Assembly (NCBI RefSeq): GCF_022201045.2
Contig: NC_068561.1
Span: 16,928,501-16,992,500 of the forward strand
Length of the DNA: 64,000 nt
Source of the DNA: Citrus sinensis
Lineage: Eukaryota > Streptophyta > Magnoliopsida > Sapindales > Rutaceae
Direction of reading: 5' to 3'
A program made the position numbers and the translations under genes. This document shows positions 23,966-36,951 of this stretch, piece by piece; positions within the stretch are counted from its first letter, which is position 1; the number at the start of each line of letters is the position of its first letter. The notes beneath the pieces are model-generated. The model did no database searches, was not told the origin of the DNA, and saw nothing but the letters and a program-made list of their open reading frames with translations.

Positions 23966-24475
23966 TATTTATGAAGGTCAAAATATGGATTGTATTATGA
24001 TATATTTGATTTAAGTTGTTGGAATAGTATTTTTTGGAAAAATTGTCAAGTGCAACATACATACATATGTATAATTGATATCAACTCCTTAATTAAGTAT
24101 TGAAGTTATTTGGTACTCCTCCTTTTATTTATAAAGTGTAAAAAAATTAGCAATTTAATATTACAGATTCCAATATTTAACTTCAATTTTGAGACTGAAC
24201 TTGAATTTCAACTGAGATTAACTTTTAAATTTCAATGTGGTATTACACAAACAACTTATTGGCATATCAATTCGGACTTAAATTATTGAAATTGACTTTA
24301 AGGACTTCTATAAAACGAATATGTAAAAATTGGGATTTTACTGAGAATTTATTCAAACGATAGGGGTCCAAGTGTTATTACAAAATCGAAAACCCCTTGT
24401 AGGCTTGTGCCTAAGCTGCAAGGGGTTTAAGTGAAATGAAAGAGAGAGAAATCTTCATCGTGCAACCTCACAGCC

Positions 24476-26900
24476 ATGGCAACAGCTATCGTCAGAAGTG
24501 CAAAAAATTTTCGAAACCTCCATCAACGTTTTTATTTCCACACTCTTCTTACCAAATGCCGCCCGCCAATTCCGTCACCAACAATCGCCGATAATATTCA
24601 GCATCGAGCTCTCCCTTTAATCCAACAGGTTCATTTCCTCATTATTTCTTTCTTCCCTATTATTTCACTGATACAAAATGATAAAATATTAAATTTCAAA
24701 AACTTCACTTTTTTCTGCGTTATTTTTTTTTTACAGGCTATACCTTTTGGTATTGGATTCCAATCTTTCGTGGCTGATCAAAGATTTTCAAGCACCAGTA
24801 CAACAACTGGCACCGTTCAATCAGGTCATTCAAAACCTAATTCTGAAGGAGGCGACAAGTCTGGAGACTCGAATCAGAGCAAAAGCGATACTGGGAAACC
24901 AATTCGCGGCGGGGTAAATTTTCTGTTTTCTTTTCTTTTCTTTTTTTTAAATTTTGGTTTACAATTTTGAATTTTTGTAATATCAGTCTATTTATGTGTT
25001 CATTTATTTATTATTTATTTGGGCAGCCTATATCGTGGTTGAGTTTTCTGTTGCTGGCTCTAACGGGAGCTGGAATAATATGGTACTATGACAAGGAAAA
25101 GAAGCAACATATTGAAGGTACATTTCTATGGTGAGTTTTAAATATTTATGAGATTTTGTGATAACATGAATTAGCTCATCTAAATAATGATAGGGAACCC
25201 AATCTAGTAATGTGAGTTTTATTAGCTAATTGTGTCTATAGTGCAGCAAATGATTGGTTCTTTGTTTATTTTTAATTTTTCCTGTATTTTATTGACTGTA
25301 AGATTTGGTTGCTGCAGAGATAAATAGTGCTTCTCAAGCAGTTAAACAAGGACCATCAGTGGGAAAAGCAGCCATCGGCGGGCCATTTAAACTTATAAAC
25401 CATGATGGGAAGAATGTAACTGAGAAAGACTTTCTAGGGAAGTGGACGGTTATATACTTTGGCTTCACCCATTGCCCCGATATCTGCCCTGATGAGTTAC
25501 AAAAACTAGCTGCTGCAGTTGATAAAATAAGTGAGTTTCTAGCCTTCCTTTGTGAGAGTTGTGGCAATTGCCATTGCTGTCGTAACACTCTTTTGTGCTC
25601 TATTATGCTGTTTCTGAATGTTGTATAGAAATATGTTTCCTGTGCTTGAATGAGTCATTGCCATACCTGAAGTTGTTTCTGGAGCTAGTTAAACCAGTAG
25701 TGTCTTTAATTTTGAAGTGTTTCTACTTTATAGTGTTTGGTATACTTCAGAAGTTTAGATAGGAATCTTATATTTGAAGTTTGTCCCTGGAAGGACTGTA
25801 ACTCTTACATTAAATAATCTACACCTTGTATATCAATCTTGTAATGATGGTTAAGTTGAAGGGTGTAAGAATTTCTTAGTTTGGCATACAAATAAAACCA
25901 AGTTATGGCATTCGTGTTACATGGAAGAAACTAGCATAAAACAGATGCTGTGATTGTAGCAAATTGTTTTTCTCTCTCGCCACATTTGCAATTATGTAAT
26001 AAATATTGTTTCTATTCTTGTAGAGGAAAACTCAGGGATTGACATTGTGCCTGCTTTTATCTCTGTTGATCCTGAGAGAGATACCGTTGAGCAAGTGCGT
26101 GAATATGTCAAAGGTGCTTGTTAATGCTCAATATTAGTTTTGTTTGCATATACTGTGACCTGATCAATTTGCGCTGATTTCCTTGCTTTGGGAAATATCA
26201 GAGTTTCATCCAAAACTAATTGGGTTAACTGGGAGCCCGGATGAGATAAGGAACATCGCTCGTGCATACCGAGTTTACTATATGAAGACAGCAGAGGAAG
26301 ACTCGGATTATCTTGTTGATCACTCCATAGTCATGTATGTATTAGCTTTCTGTGATTCTTTTTTTCTCCTCTGTTTTAGTGGTTTATCTCTCATAGCCTT
26401 TGTCCAATGTTTGTTTACAATCTTTTGTGTGGACCAAGTTACACGCCGCCAAGTTCACTTCTGTTGTCAATTCTGATCTTCCCATCACTCTAAGAACATA
26501 TCACAAAATAATTTCATAATCTTGTATTCATGTTCAACATACATTTTTCTGACCTCTTGAGTCTTGATATCTGTGTGGGTTACAATTTTAAATAATTGTG
26601 ATGTTTTCTCAATGTTGTGTCCTTGACTTGACTTTGGCAAAAGTGTTTATTATTTTATCAGACAAAGAAGAATGAAAGGAGAATGAAGAAAATTCTTTTT
26701 ATTTTCAAGTTTTAAGTAGCAGAGAAAGAATGATCTCTCAACTCAAATGATGCCTGAGCCTGGCTGATAATATTTACACAATCTTGTGCAGGTACTTAAT
26801 GAGTCCTAAGATGGAATTTGTAAAATTTTTTGGGAAGAATAATGATGTTAACTCGCTTGCTGATGGCATAATCAAAGAGATTAAGCAGTATAAAAGGTAG
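24476..26900 (+). CDS. HCC1: SCO1-type copper chaperone HCC1, mitochondrial, 321 aa
   Basis: Inner-membrane copper chaperone that supplies copper to the CuA site of cytochrome c oxidase. Exons: 24476-24628, 24737-24913, 25027-25117, 25318-25530, 26024-26113, 26202-26334, 26792-26900; total 966 nt in frame. The Arg-rich, acid-poor N-terminus fits a mitochondrial presequence. A single membrane segment [18 protein letters not shown] lies at about residues 113-130. The thioredoxin-like domain carries the CxxxC copper site [10 protein letters not shown] (Cys193, Cys197) and the partner His282 in YLVDHS. These residues separate it from HCC2, which lacks the cysteines. Arabidopsis HCC1 is about 334 aa. 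Confidence 0.95.
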
Positions 26901-28183
26901 AAGTGCACGTGATGCTCATTCTACGCAGATTTTAAACACTCAGTACCTTCAATTTCTGCGGATTTTATTTTTCTTCATTCCCAGATCACAACTATATTTT
27001 CCGGAAAGGTTAATTGTTGTACTTGGATTGGAGATTTGTAAGAGATATCCTAAAATGTTGGGAGAATTTTGTTTGCAAAGATTATGATTTCATTGTAAAA
27101 GCACAATACCATCACGGTTACTCAGTACCTTCAATTTCTGCGGATTTTATTTTTCTTCATTCCCAGATCATGACTATATTTTCCGGAAAGGTTAAATGTT
27201 GTACTTGGATTGGAGATTTGTAAGAGATATCCTAAAATGTTGGGAGAATTTTGTTTGCAAAGATTATGATTTCATTATAAAAGCACAATACCATCACGGT
27301 TATTTTTAACCTGATCTACAAGAAACAGGGCAATGGCTCCCTGTACTGTTTTACATGCCTAGAGCAAATAACCACAGGTTTTAGTTATTTGCTCCTTTGA
27401 CTCCCTTGGGTAAGATAGAGATTTATCCTAAGATCTTATTTGCACCTTAAATCAATGATTGGCAATTATTGTGAACGTTATGTTCTCAATTGATTGAGAG
27501 AGAATCACCAGCTTGTACTTCTGGGGGCTAAGAAGATTCCATTATTGAACTTATTAAGAATCATGAAGTAGAGAGAAACAAGTACATATGAAAAGCATCA
27601 CTTGGTGTTAAATATGTTATTTATACTTCATGAGAAACAACCACAAAACTTTTGATGATAGATACTGCACGACAAAATTTGCTAAGGGCAAGGCCACCCT
27701 TTTCAGTTTTCCTATTGCCCTGGGTAAGTCTTTCTTTGATAAGAAATAAAGCTGCAATAATACAAAAATTCAGCCTCGGATATGATATTATTGCTCTTTT
27801 GACTCCTACCTAGAAATAATACAGATGATCAATGTAGTTATTTGATCAGAGATACTAGACCAGCATCTGGTTGCTATAGGCTGTATTGACTGAAGCTCTA
27901 TCGTATAGATCATGCAGACATCCCCACCCCATGATTTATCGTGTACATAGTCATCCTTATGTCCTCAAACTTGTGTTTAGCTACTAGCCGTTTCTTAACC
28001 TTCTTGGTCAACATATGATCAAACTCCGTTTGATGGTGAATGTGGAGTTGGGAGTGTATGCTCTTCACATCCTGCAACATTTAACAGAAATCCATATTTA
28101 ACCATTCGAAATATATCAGTAGTAGTAATAATAATAATATCACTTGATATTTACCTCTAAAGACAAAAGTTATGGTCATTTTT
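26901..28183. other. Convergent 3' flanks of HCC1 and AMP deaminase
   Basis: The two genes converge here, so the interval holds both 3' UTRs. It contains a 182-bp tandem duplication at 26939-27302. No ORF resembles a known protein. Confidence 0.6.
26939..27302. repeat. 182-bp tandem duplication in the HCC1 3' flank
   Basis: CTCAGTACCTTCAATTTCTG starts at 26939 and again at 27121, and the units run to ACCATCACGGTTA. Only a few substitutions separate them (for example ATCACAAC versus ATCATGAC), so the duplication is fairly recent. It begins about 40 bp after the stop and may lengthen the transcript's 3' UTR. Confidence 0.9.
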
Positions 28184-31100
28184 TCACAGCAATTCTTCAG
28201 GGATGATGGCCTTCCCTAAATAAACCTGCTGCAACTCCTCTCTCCAAATCTACAGGCATTTGAATAACATGAATACTTTTTGTTCAGTTAAGTATAACTT
28301 ATTAAGCACAAAGTAGAAAGGAGTAAGAATGCTACTGTAAAATTCATAAACTTCAGAGTTTGGAAGGAATAACAAAAGAGACAGAAATTGTGTGAGAAAG
28401 TGATCGAAGACAAGGGGTTGCCGTTTCTTGCATTTAAGGCCTTGCAAAAACTCTAATGCTCCAAAAACTATTTGAAGGCAAATAAAAAGACCATAAATGA
28501 GATATGGATAGGAAGTTCCTACCGTATCACGGAATTCAATCCGGATGTGAGGCACATTGGTTTTGTGAATATCATTTCCATCCGGTCCTCTCTTGTAGTA
28601 ATGTAATCCGATCCAATGCGACTGAAACAAATGTTTAAAAGCTTAGATCCAACATAAGTGGACAGGTTGGAAAGCATCAAAATGATGATCTATGAAACAT
28701 TAGTTTTAAGTCAAGCAATTTTGGTGCACATGTAAACAGCAAGGTAACTAACAATTAGCATCATATCCTATCATGGCAGGACTAGTGTTTGTACCTTCAA
28801 AGCATGAGAGAAACCTGATTGGTAGACTGAATTACGAGCAATCTCACAAAGATCACATGCACTCAACTTCCACACCTATGACGAAAAAGCTTTAGTATAT
28901 TATATAACATGGCAACAATTGTTTTACTGAGAAGGATTGACAGAGAGAAAGAGGAGAGGCAGAGAGCTTACAGAAGCAGCAATGCTATATTCTTCCACCA
29001 AAGGTTCTTTAGTTAGATGAATTTGGAGAGGATCATCGGTTGAGAGTGAAACATTGAGACCGCGTAAGAAAAACATGGGTAAAGGATTTCGATGATAGTC
29101 CAAAAACAAAGAGTTGTTGCTTAGAGGAGACATAGCCAGACCAATCTGATAGCCAACATGACATCACAGTCAATTAGGTTTGGAAAATAACCATTTTGGT
29201 AGTCATTTTGAAAGAACTCCCTTTTCCTACCTACCTGTGCCAAATAATAGAGATACTGCAGTACAGGAGATTTCCTCAAATTGATTCCATGTGCAATATT
29301 ATGAGCTGTAAGAAATGTTGCAGCAAGGTGGTCGATGTCACCAGCCTGAAAAAATCAGACATGAGACAAACTGTATAAATTCCAAGCTATGTAGAATAAA
29401 GATTCCAAGAATACCTCTCCTGCATGCGGGCGGAATTTGATAGTTGTCATGCCCTTCGATTCACGGAGCTGAAAAAGAACACCTAACAGGTTAGCACTTA
29501 GAGCACCAAAATCAAGGCATAGGCATATAGTTGGGATTATAGGAGCAAAGAAGTCAAACTAGAGATAACACAGAGACTTAAGAAAGAAGTTACCACCCCA
29601 TGAGAGGATAAAAGGAAACCAATTTTACATTTCCCACTCAGGAGGGAGAGGGGCTAGTCAATAACCATAAATCTACTGAATATTAATGAACCTAAAACTT
29701 CTGTTTATTTTCGAAGAGGAAGAAAAGGTCTTTGATGAGCATCTAGAAATCTTACTGGTATTGAAGTACAAGATTGGTGGTGCACACCTTGTTTAATGTG
29801 TAGAGATTAGCATAACAATAATACGCATAGTATGAAAATGCAGGATTGAACACATTGGTCCACTGAGCTGGTGTGGGCATGTGTTTTGTGGGGCGTCTTT
29901 CTGGCTTGCTTTCATCATCCACCAAATCCAACCCAACCACCTGAATAATAAAGGAAAAAGCAAGGATGTAAAATAGATAGAGCATAGCATGAAGCTCTAA
30001 TTGGAGTAACTTATTTGTGCAAGCCTAAAATATTAAAACACAATATTCTTCCCCAACACCCCCCCCACCCCCAAAAAAAAAAAGAGACAAGCTAACCTGC
30101 TTTAAGAAAACATGCAACTGAGGATGAGAATCGGGATCCACAGTAACCTCAAACAGTGGAATAAAAATATTGTCAAGAATGTTCTGGAAAGATGTCACAA
30201 TCCCCATGTCCTTGTAAATGTTGTACAGCCGTGGAAGCTGGGGGTCAAAAACAAAAATCATAGGCAGCATTCAACAATCCAATCCTTAATCAAGTGCCAT
30301 GGAGGAACACAATTTTTTATGGAAAATGAGAAAAAAAAATCTGTACATATTAATAGAAAGGAAAGAGAATACAATTGAAAAAGCAGGTTTCCGCTAGGAA
30401 GCAAAAACGTCCTAAAGGGAAGTGTCAATCCAGTGGAATGCCAGTCCCGTGGATGAGACGAGAACAAAAGGGGGATTTCTACCGTATGTCCCTCTGATCC
30501 AACAGTCATCTACATGTAAAGCCAAGGTCACCCAACAAGCCTAACGATTTCATGAGGAACATGGCTGTCTGGAGAAAGGGAATAAATAAATCAATCAAAT
30601 TCCGGCAGGCTTCATGAAGTGCTTCTTTAGGAGTTAAACTCCCCTTTGTCCACGTTACTAGAAAAAGGATCTCTTGATTTTCATTACCATTCCCATAAGA
30701 CTGAATACAATAATACGCATTCTGAACAGGCATAAATCTATAGGATAACAATTTCGTCTTGCGAGGTAGGGATCAAACGGACAAAAAGCAGATATTGATG
30801 CTTTGTTTAAGACAGAATCTTCCAACATCGTCATACTTGGGTATCCTAGGACCAATATTTATGCACAGATGTAAAAGGCCTCTGATCCAAACAATTCAAG
30901 GATCAATGAAAGAAACAATACATCTTTTTACAGATATAAGCACAACATATAAAGTGGAAAAGGCTACTGCTGATCTGAAAGAACTAGTTATAACAAATAT
31001 GCACACACATGTGCACACACATGCATATAGAGATGGGATAGGAGAGGAAAGCAAACATTACATTTAATCCAGAATGAAAAGTTCTGCATCACTAACATTT

Positions 31101-34100
31101 CATAACATCTATGATGAGATTTCAGAAACAAACTTATCCATACCTGAATTAACCAAACAACATTCTCACTGTACAATTCATTGTTCACAATCCAACTTGC
31201 CAGTTGATCCCATTCACTTTGCTTCCTTCCATATATTGATATTCGATATTCAGCCATCTGCAGCAACCAAACTAAATATCAGGCATGATCAAGTGTCTTT
31301 ATATGTTAATAGAAAGAGTGGAAAATCTTTCTTGTACAGTTTAATGTCACACAAATATGTTGCTCAGCCAGTATAAGAGGTAATAGATTTGCAATAAAAT
31401 CCTCTTCACATTTCCCCAGACACATCTTGAATTGAACTATCAAAGGAGAAAATTTCATAAAAAGCAAATTACATGCAAATTCACTTAACAGAACCTATTT
31501 TAAGTTCATTCGGGGATATCTATTTTAAGTTTTACACTTATGATCTATCTCTCACAGGGTGACCCAAAATGTTGAACCTATTTGAAGTTCATTCAGGGTT
31601 ATCTATTTTAAGTTTTACACTTATGATCTATCTCTCATAAACCACAATCTGAATAACATTTGGGGGACAATGAGACTTATAGAATCAGTTCCATTGTTGA
31701 AAAATATAATACACTATAAGTCAACTTTTAACATCACCGCAAAATTTAATGATGCAACAATCTATATAACATGCAAACACACAGATCCCCCAAATCCACC
31801 AGGCAACCCTCTCAACCACCATTTCATTCAAGATGATAACAATAGCCAGAAGAGTAATGCAGAATATATATAAGCAAACAAAATACGCACCTGATATTTA
31901 CTTGCTTCGAGATCAGAAAAAACTTGCTTTGTCAGCTCAGCAAGAAAACGACCTGTTCAACGACAAACAAGTAGCACCATAACTGAAGTTACAATTCACA
32001 AGAAAGAAAGTATGCTTCCAGATCAATCAAAACAAAATCATCATCGGTAATCCCTAGCTATCTAGCAATAAAAAAATATCACAGAATGCTAGTAAGAATC
32101 TGATCCCCCAAAAAGCTAAAGAAGAAAACCCCCTATTAGATGTTCAGACGAGGAACTACTAACAAAGTGGACAAATGATTTCAAAAACATAATAAAAAAC
32201 AATGAATATGCAATAAGGGCAGATTTCAATCAAGAAAATGGATTCCATTATAGCATAAGTTAACTGGATGTTCAATCTGAATTAAGCATGAATCATATAA
32301 GTTACAAAACTACAAAATCCTCAACCAAGGCCGAGTGGCTTGAACCACTTCCTCGCAATTGTGAGGGTAGTGGTTCGAATCCCCACAATCTTCCTCAAAT
32401 TTGAGTGAAGACAGTCTTCTCCCTTTCAAAATGTGAGTAGAGTTGATGTGAAGTTGATGTCCCTCGAATATAAGCAAAGGTTAAAATCTGAATAGTGCTA
32501 TATAAAATTTAATGTAAATTACTAGTCCCAATAATTGTCTAATTGTAATATTTTCATATAATATGAGTTGTAATCTAAGCAATAGTCTTAGGTAATTAAA
32601 AAAAAAAAACTACAAAATCCTCCATAAGTTTCACACTAGTACTTCAGCATCTAATTTTATGGCATGACACAATAAATAAGAAAACAAACAGGACATACCT
32701 TGGATTAGATTATCCTGCTTAAGAAAAATTTCCCTTAGCCTACTTTGACCACAGGGATTATACTTAAGATTGAACTTATCAAAGCGATGAAACGTGCTCT
32801 TGTCTGCGTGAACATCCAAAAGATCAACATTCAAGTCGTACCTGTTCAAGCAAAATGAAAAAGATTGGAATATGCTATTACAATTTAAACATAAACAACT
32901 AAAAACTGAAATAACAAATGAAAGAAAGGTGGGGGGAAAAAACTACCATGGGGGACAGGAAATGTTGGTGAGAGAAGAGATAAAGATCAACAAAGGAAAA
33001 TTTCGTTACCCTGTTAGATCCAGACTTTCAAAAACTTCTTTTAGTGTCAAGTATGTCCCATCACGGAAAATTACAACCTGATTAGAAGAACTAAAAAGTC
33101 AGATCGGTACTCAACTAATAAAGTGTACTTAATACCAAATCAATTAGAAGTAGCAAATAATAACCCCCCCCCCCCCCCCCCAAGTGGAGAAGAATTGGGT
33201 CATTGCCAAAAGTAAAGAATTCAAAATCAAACGTGTTAACAGCAATCCTTTGTCATTAAGAGAAGTAGAGAACCCGACAACACATCAGAAGAAATATCCA
33301 AATTGTTACCTCATCGGGCTCTTTCCTCAACTTCGACTTTATAAACCTAAGAAGGTGTTTCTGGTTCATGCATGCAGAGTGATGCACATGTGTATCCACC
33401 TTCCTAACATTATAAAAGTCACGGTGTGGTGCACTTTTCTGAGCAAGAAATTCCTTATCCGCATTAAGCATCAAATGAAGATTGAATTTCTGCACAATGC
33501 CCATAAGAGCATAATGTTAAAGGTCGAACTGATTATTAAAAGAACCTACAAAGAAGGAAAAAAATTCAAGCATTTAAGTAACTGGTAATTATCCAGAGAA
33601 AGTAGTTACTTGCTCCAGAAGAAGCAGCCGATGATGGCATAAAGTTCTCATATTTCCCAATGCAATAACTCGAAGAATGTGATGCAGGTCAGTGAAAAAG
33701 GTTGTAGCATCCGCAACAGGGTATAGCTCTTCTTTTGCTGGTTAGAGACAGAAAAAAATACAATAAACACTAAAGGGAAAAGAGGATAAATATACATTGA
33801 AATCCTAAAATAAGTAGAACTTTGTGAGTCATGACAAAGAAGAAAATCGCAGAAAGGAAGTCTCTTACAATCTTTGCTTGGATAAACATGAATAACTCCA
33901 TCTTGCATCTCAAAATGATGCTGCATAAAAATGAAGCATGTTTATGACCAGAAAAGAAAAGTAAATGAAGCATGTTTATGACCAGAAAAGAAAAGTAAGT
34001 GGCAATGGTTGACCAATGCAGAGGCAAAGGATACGAATCTCATAGGTATAAACTCACATCAGACTTTCCCACAGGAGCATAATAAAATGGATCTGGATTA

Positions 34101-36757
34101 GGCTTTGGAGTACTAGGATCGGAAATCATTTCTTTCTCCCATGGAGCAACTGCTTCTCTGAATAAATATCTTTTCCGCATTTCAAGGCATTCTTGAAGAA
34201 CCACATAGGCCTCCATTTCATCAGGTGATGGCACCTCTGGAAGAAGTTAGAAATATAAGAAGTCAAAACTGAATTTAGCATTAATTTTTTCAAAAGAAGA
34301 TATTATAAAACAATCAAATTTCATGATCAATAAATTTTTCTAAATGAAGAACATCCTACAAACTATTAATTTTATACACAATAAACCAGATCTTCCAGTA
34401 TATACAATTTATTCCCTAAGCTGTCCCGAAATGTTTGTAATCATTTACTAGCTATTCAGAGTTTGTAAAAATTGATAAAACTGGCATTTTATCATCTTGC
34501 ACAATTTCACATAGAGTTTCATCTAGCATCAGCAACAGTTAACCACGCTTCAAAACGTATGGAATGGAACAGACAAAGACAAAACCTGCAGACATATACT
34601 TCTTCACTGGTATTCTAAGCAGGGCTCCTGTTTGAATGTGCATCAGAAAGAGATGGAATTAAGTCAATACCTTTAGGGGTAATCTGAAGTCGCGCAAAAG
34701 TTTCTTGCTCTGGCTCTTTCCTCAGAATATCTGCAGCAATAGGATCAGGCTGAACCCCATGCAGGTCACCGGATACACTATGAGATCGAATCATACTTGA
34801 AGCAGCTATAGCCTCTGCATTAACATTCATGTGGTCTGGTAAATTTGGGCCCTGCACATTAGTTTCAAACTCAGCCCCAAAATCCTTCAACATTCTAGAT
34901 AAATAACAAAAATGCAACACATGAAACGCGTATCAATCTAGTAGGAAGTAGCAAGGAACTGGCTCATTCCTCAGCCACATTCCTCACCCTGACTAACTTG
35001 CACCACCCAACAGCACCATCTTTTTGGTTATATGTGTGGAAGAGAGAGAATGAGAAAACTAATGACAAGTAACTAATTATCTGAAGTAGAAATGCGCTTC
35101 ACATGCTTCAAGAAAATTTTGTTTTTAATAGATAGTTCAATTGGTAACATTTCTTGGGTTAGTAAAAGAGGTTTCATATTCAAAATCCAGCTTACATCAG
35201 GAATGCAGTGAGATTGTTTTACTATATTACTATTAAAAGAAATGTGTGGAGAAACTCACAGCATTTCCATTGGTGAGCAGATATGTGGTGTCCAATTTTG
35301 AACTATCAGTCATATTATCCTCTTCATCTGATCCTTCTACACTCTCAAAGGCACTAGCAACCGGGGACTTTGGGGAAGTTGGCCTGATAAGGTTTCCAGC
35401 CCGTTTGGTTGAACTTGCATGCCCAGCAGATTTCCCTGAAACAAAACAATGATGTGTTTAAACAAAAAGAACACAGAAAAGGGCAGGCACAACTGGACAT
35501 TTTAGAGTCACTTTCGTTATAAGAGTGGAATCAGTTCCCTTCTTGCCTTCTCGTTGGCTTTTTTTTTCCCCCTTTTTTTGGTTGTTGTTGGTGGGGGGAT
35601 AAAAACCTTCTAGTTGGTTATGAGCAACAAGCAGCATGTTTCAGTCAGCAGAGATATGTTTAAGCAGCAGACAATGTAATCCAAGTAAATGTGTTGACAA
35701 ACATTAAGCTAATTAAGAGGATTACGAATGGTGCAAGACCATAAAAGAAGAAAAAGAAAAGAAAAGAAAAGAAATCTTTCCAATTTATTGATGGAAATCA
35801 ATACCTTTACTTCGGATCATTTGGAAACAAATTCTAAAGGAAACTAACTGATTATAACTTGAAATACTGATAAACAATAATACGCCGCCTTATGGTTCCC
35901 CTCTCTTTAAACTTTAAAATTTCTTATTTTTTCCTCCTGTTTACACTCAGTTCAATTTAAATTCCCCACTCTTTTCACTTCCAGGTCATAATGTCTTCCC
36001 ACTTTCCATTTATACCTCCATTTTCTTTTTCTGGAAGAACAAAAATTCTAAACAGGACAAAATTGCAAATGCAGAAGTCATTTGCCTTTCAGTTAGATTA
36101 TCATCTAGAACTTTAACCATCCGTTCTCAAACTCATAAGTCCACACGAGTCTCAAGCCAATAAATAAAAATTGCAGAGCTACAGTATAAAAATGCATAAA
36201 AATACATTATTTTCATTAATACAATCAGCAATCACACATGTAAAACACTACATAACGGACACTATCCCTTTACTCTAACCACATTTCACCGAGACATAAC
36301 ACTATAAGCTCAAACAGTCATGCAATAATCACTATCAATTAAGCCGAGGTAATCACTCCGGCGAGAAGTTCGTCAAATCCATACCTTCAGGCAACGTATG
36401 AAGCCTGGGAAGCCCGGCGGGAATTCCATCAACGTGAAGCGGACCGTTGCGCCTCTCCTCACCGTCAACCGCATGACCAGAAATGGCCGTTACGTCCGGC
36501 AACGAAGCCGAGCAGCGCCGGTAGTATCCGCTTCCCTTCCTCCTGGAAGAGCAGCGCCGAGCCGCCGCGCAGCCGTGCCTCTTAACATTGTGCGGCGATT
36601 CGGCTGCGTCGGAGTTATCGTCTCGCTCTCTCTCCACTGATTTCGCAAACTCCAGTAACTGAGTTAGGGTTTTCCTGTGCATGTAATACGCCGATACCGC
36701 CACCACCGACGCTCCTACCAACGCCGCCATCGCCAGATGCAGTGTATACGCGTCCAT
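28184..36757 (-). CDS. AMPD: AMP deaminase, 19 exons, 844 aa
   Basis: Deaminates AMP to IMP in purine metabolism; the Arabidopsis counterpart FAC1 is essential for embryos. Exons from the start: 36385-36757, 35260-35435, 34671-34851, 34058-34236, 33869-33920, 33610-33737, 33310-33489, 33010-33077, 32699-32841, 31891-31952, 31144-31257, 30097-30237, 29788-29940, 29415-29468, 29235-29345, 28972-29145, 28795-28875, 28523-28621, 28184-28249; total 2535 nt in frame. An N-terminal membrane anchor is visible (about residues 7-25), then a variable Ser-rich linker, then the conserved [19 protein letters not shown]. Metal and substrate residues are present: [16 protein letters not shown] (HVH at 397-399) and [10 protein letters not shown] (DD at 742-743). 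Length matches FAC1 (839 aa). Confidence 0.96.
31491..31638. repeat. 83-bp tandem repeat in AMPD intron 10
   Basis: GAACCTATTTKAAGTTCATT through TTACACTTATGATCTATC occurs at 31491-31557 and again at 31574-31638. It is non-coding. Confidence 0.8.
32309..32622 (+). mobile_element. Complete SINE in AMPD intron 9 with 14-bp target-site duplication
   Basis: ACTACAAAATCCTC at 32309-32322 is repeated exactly at 32609-32622. Between them is a 286-bp body with a tRNA-like head: AAGGCCGAGTGGCTTG (box A position) and GTGGTTCGAATCCCC (box B). The head is followed by AGACAGTCTTCTCCCTTTCA and an A-tail of about 12. The body block resembles the element at 60636-61238. The host intron reads opposite to the SINE. 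Confidence 0.93.
33161..33181. repeat. C-homopolymer (~18 nt) in AMPD intron 7
   Basis: An uninterrupted C-run sits in AMPD intron 7, in an otherwise AT-rich stretch. Its length may be uncertain in the assembly. Confidence 0.8.
33929..33996. repeat. 34-bp perfect tandem duplication in AMPD intron 4
   Basis: AATGAAGCATGTTTATGACC with its following AGAAAAGAAAAGTA is present twice back to back, without visible differences. It lies about 10 bp upstream of the exon 5 acceptor on the minus strand, close enough to touch the branch-site region. Confidence 0.85.
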
Positions 36758-36943
36758 TTCCTAGAAGTTTCGGCAACAAAGATTAAAACAATCGAAAAGA
36801 AAAATAAGAGTCACTACGGGTGAGTGAATATTATCGTTGTTATGTGTTATTTCTGAGCGGAGGGGAGGTCTGAGGAGAGAAACCAGAGACAGAGAGAGCT
36901 CGAGCTCTGTTTAATTTTCGGAACAAGGGTGGCGTTGTTTCGG

Positions 36944-36951
36944 TATTTATA
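36944..36951 (-). promoter_or_regulatory. TATA box of AMPD
   Basis: The minus strand reads GCCTATAAATACCG about 190 bp before the AMPD start. It is followed by a GA/CT-rich leader (GAGAGAAACCAGAGACAGAG on the plus strand), common in plant 5' UTRs. Transcription would start near 36915. Confidence 0.55.

Larger units (their letters stand above)
22043..24475. other. Intergenic region with MITE and duplicated HCC1 promoter
   Basis: It holds the 3' flank of the small gene, a (TATA)n tract near 22720, a trinucleotide-rich MITE-like element (about 22890-23412) and two copies of the HCC1 upstream region. No intact gene is present. Confidence 0.6.

Noticed and set aside
36398..36640. 80-codon plus-strand frame
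   Set aside because: It is the antisense shadow of AMPD exon 1, which has clear family conservation.
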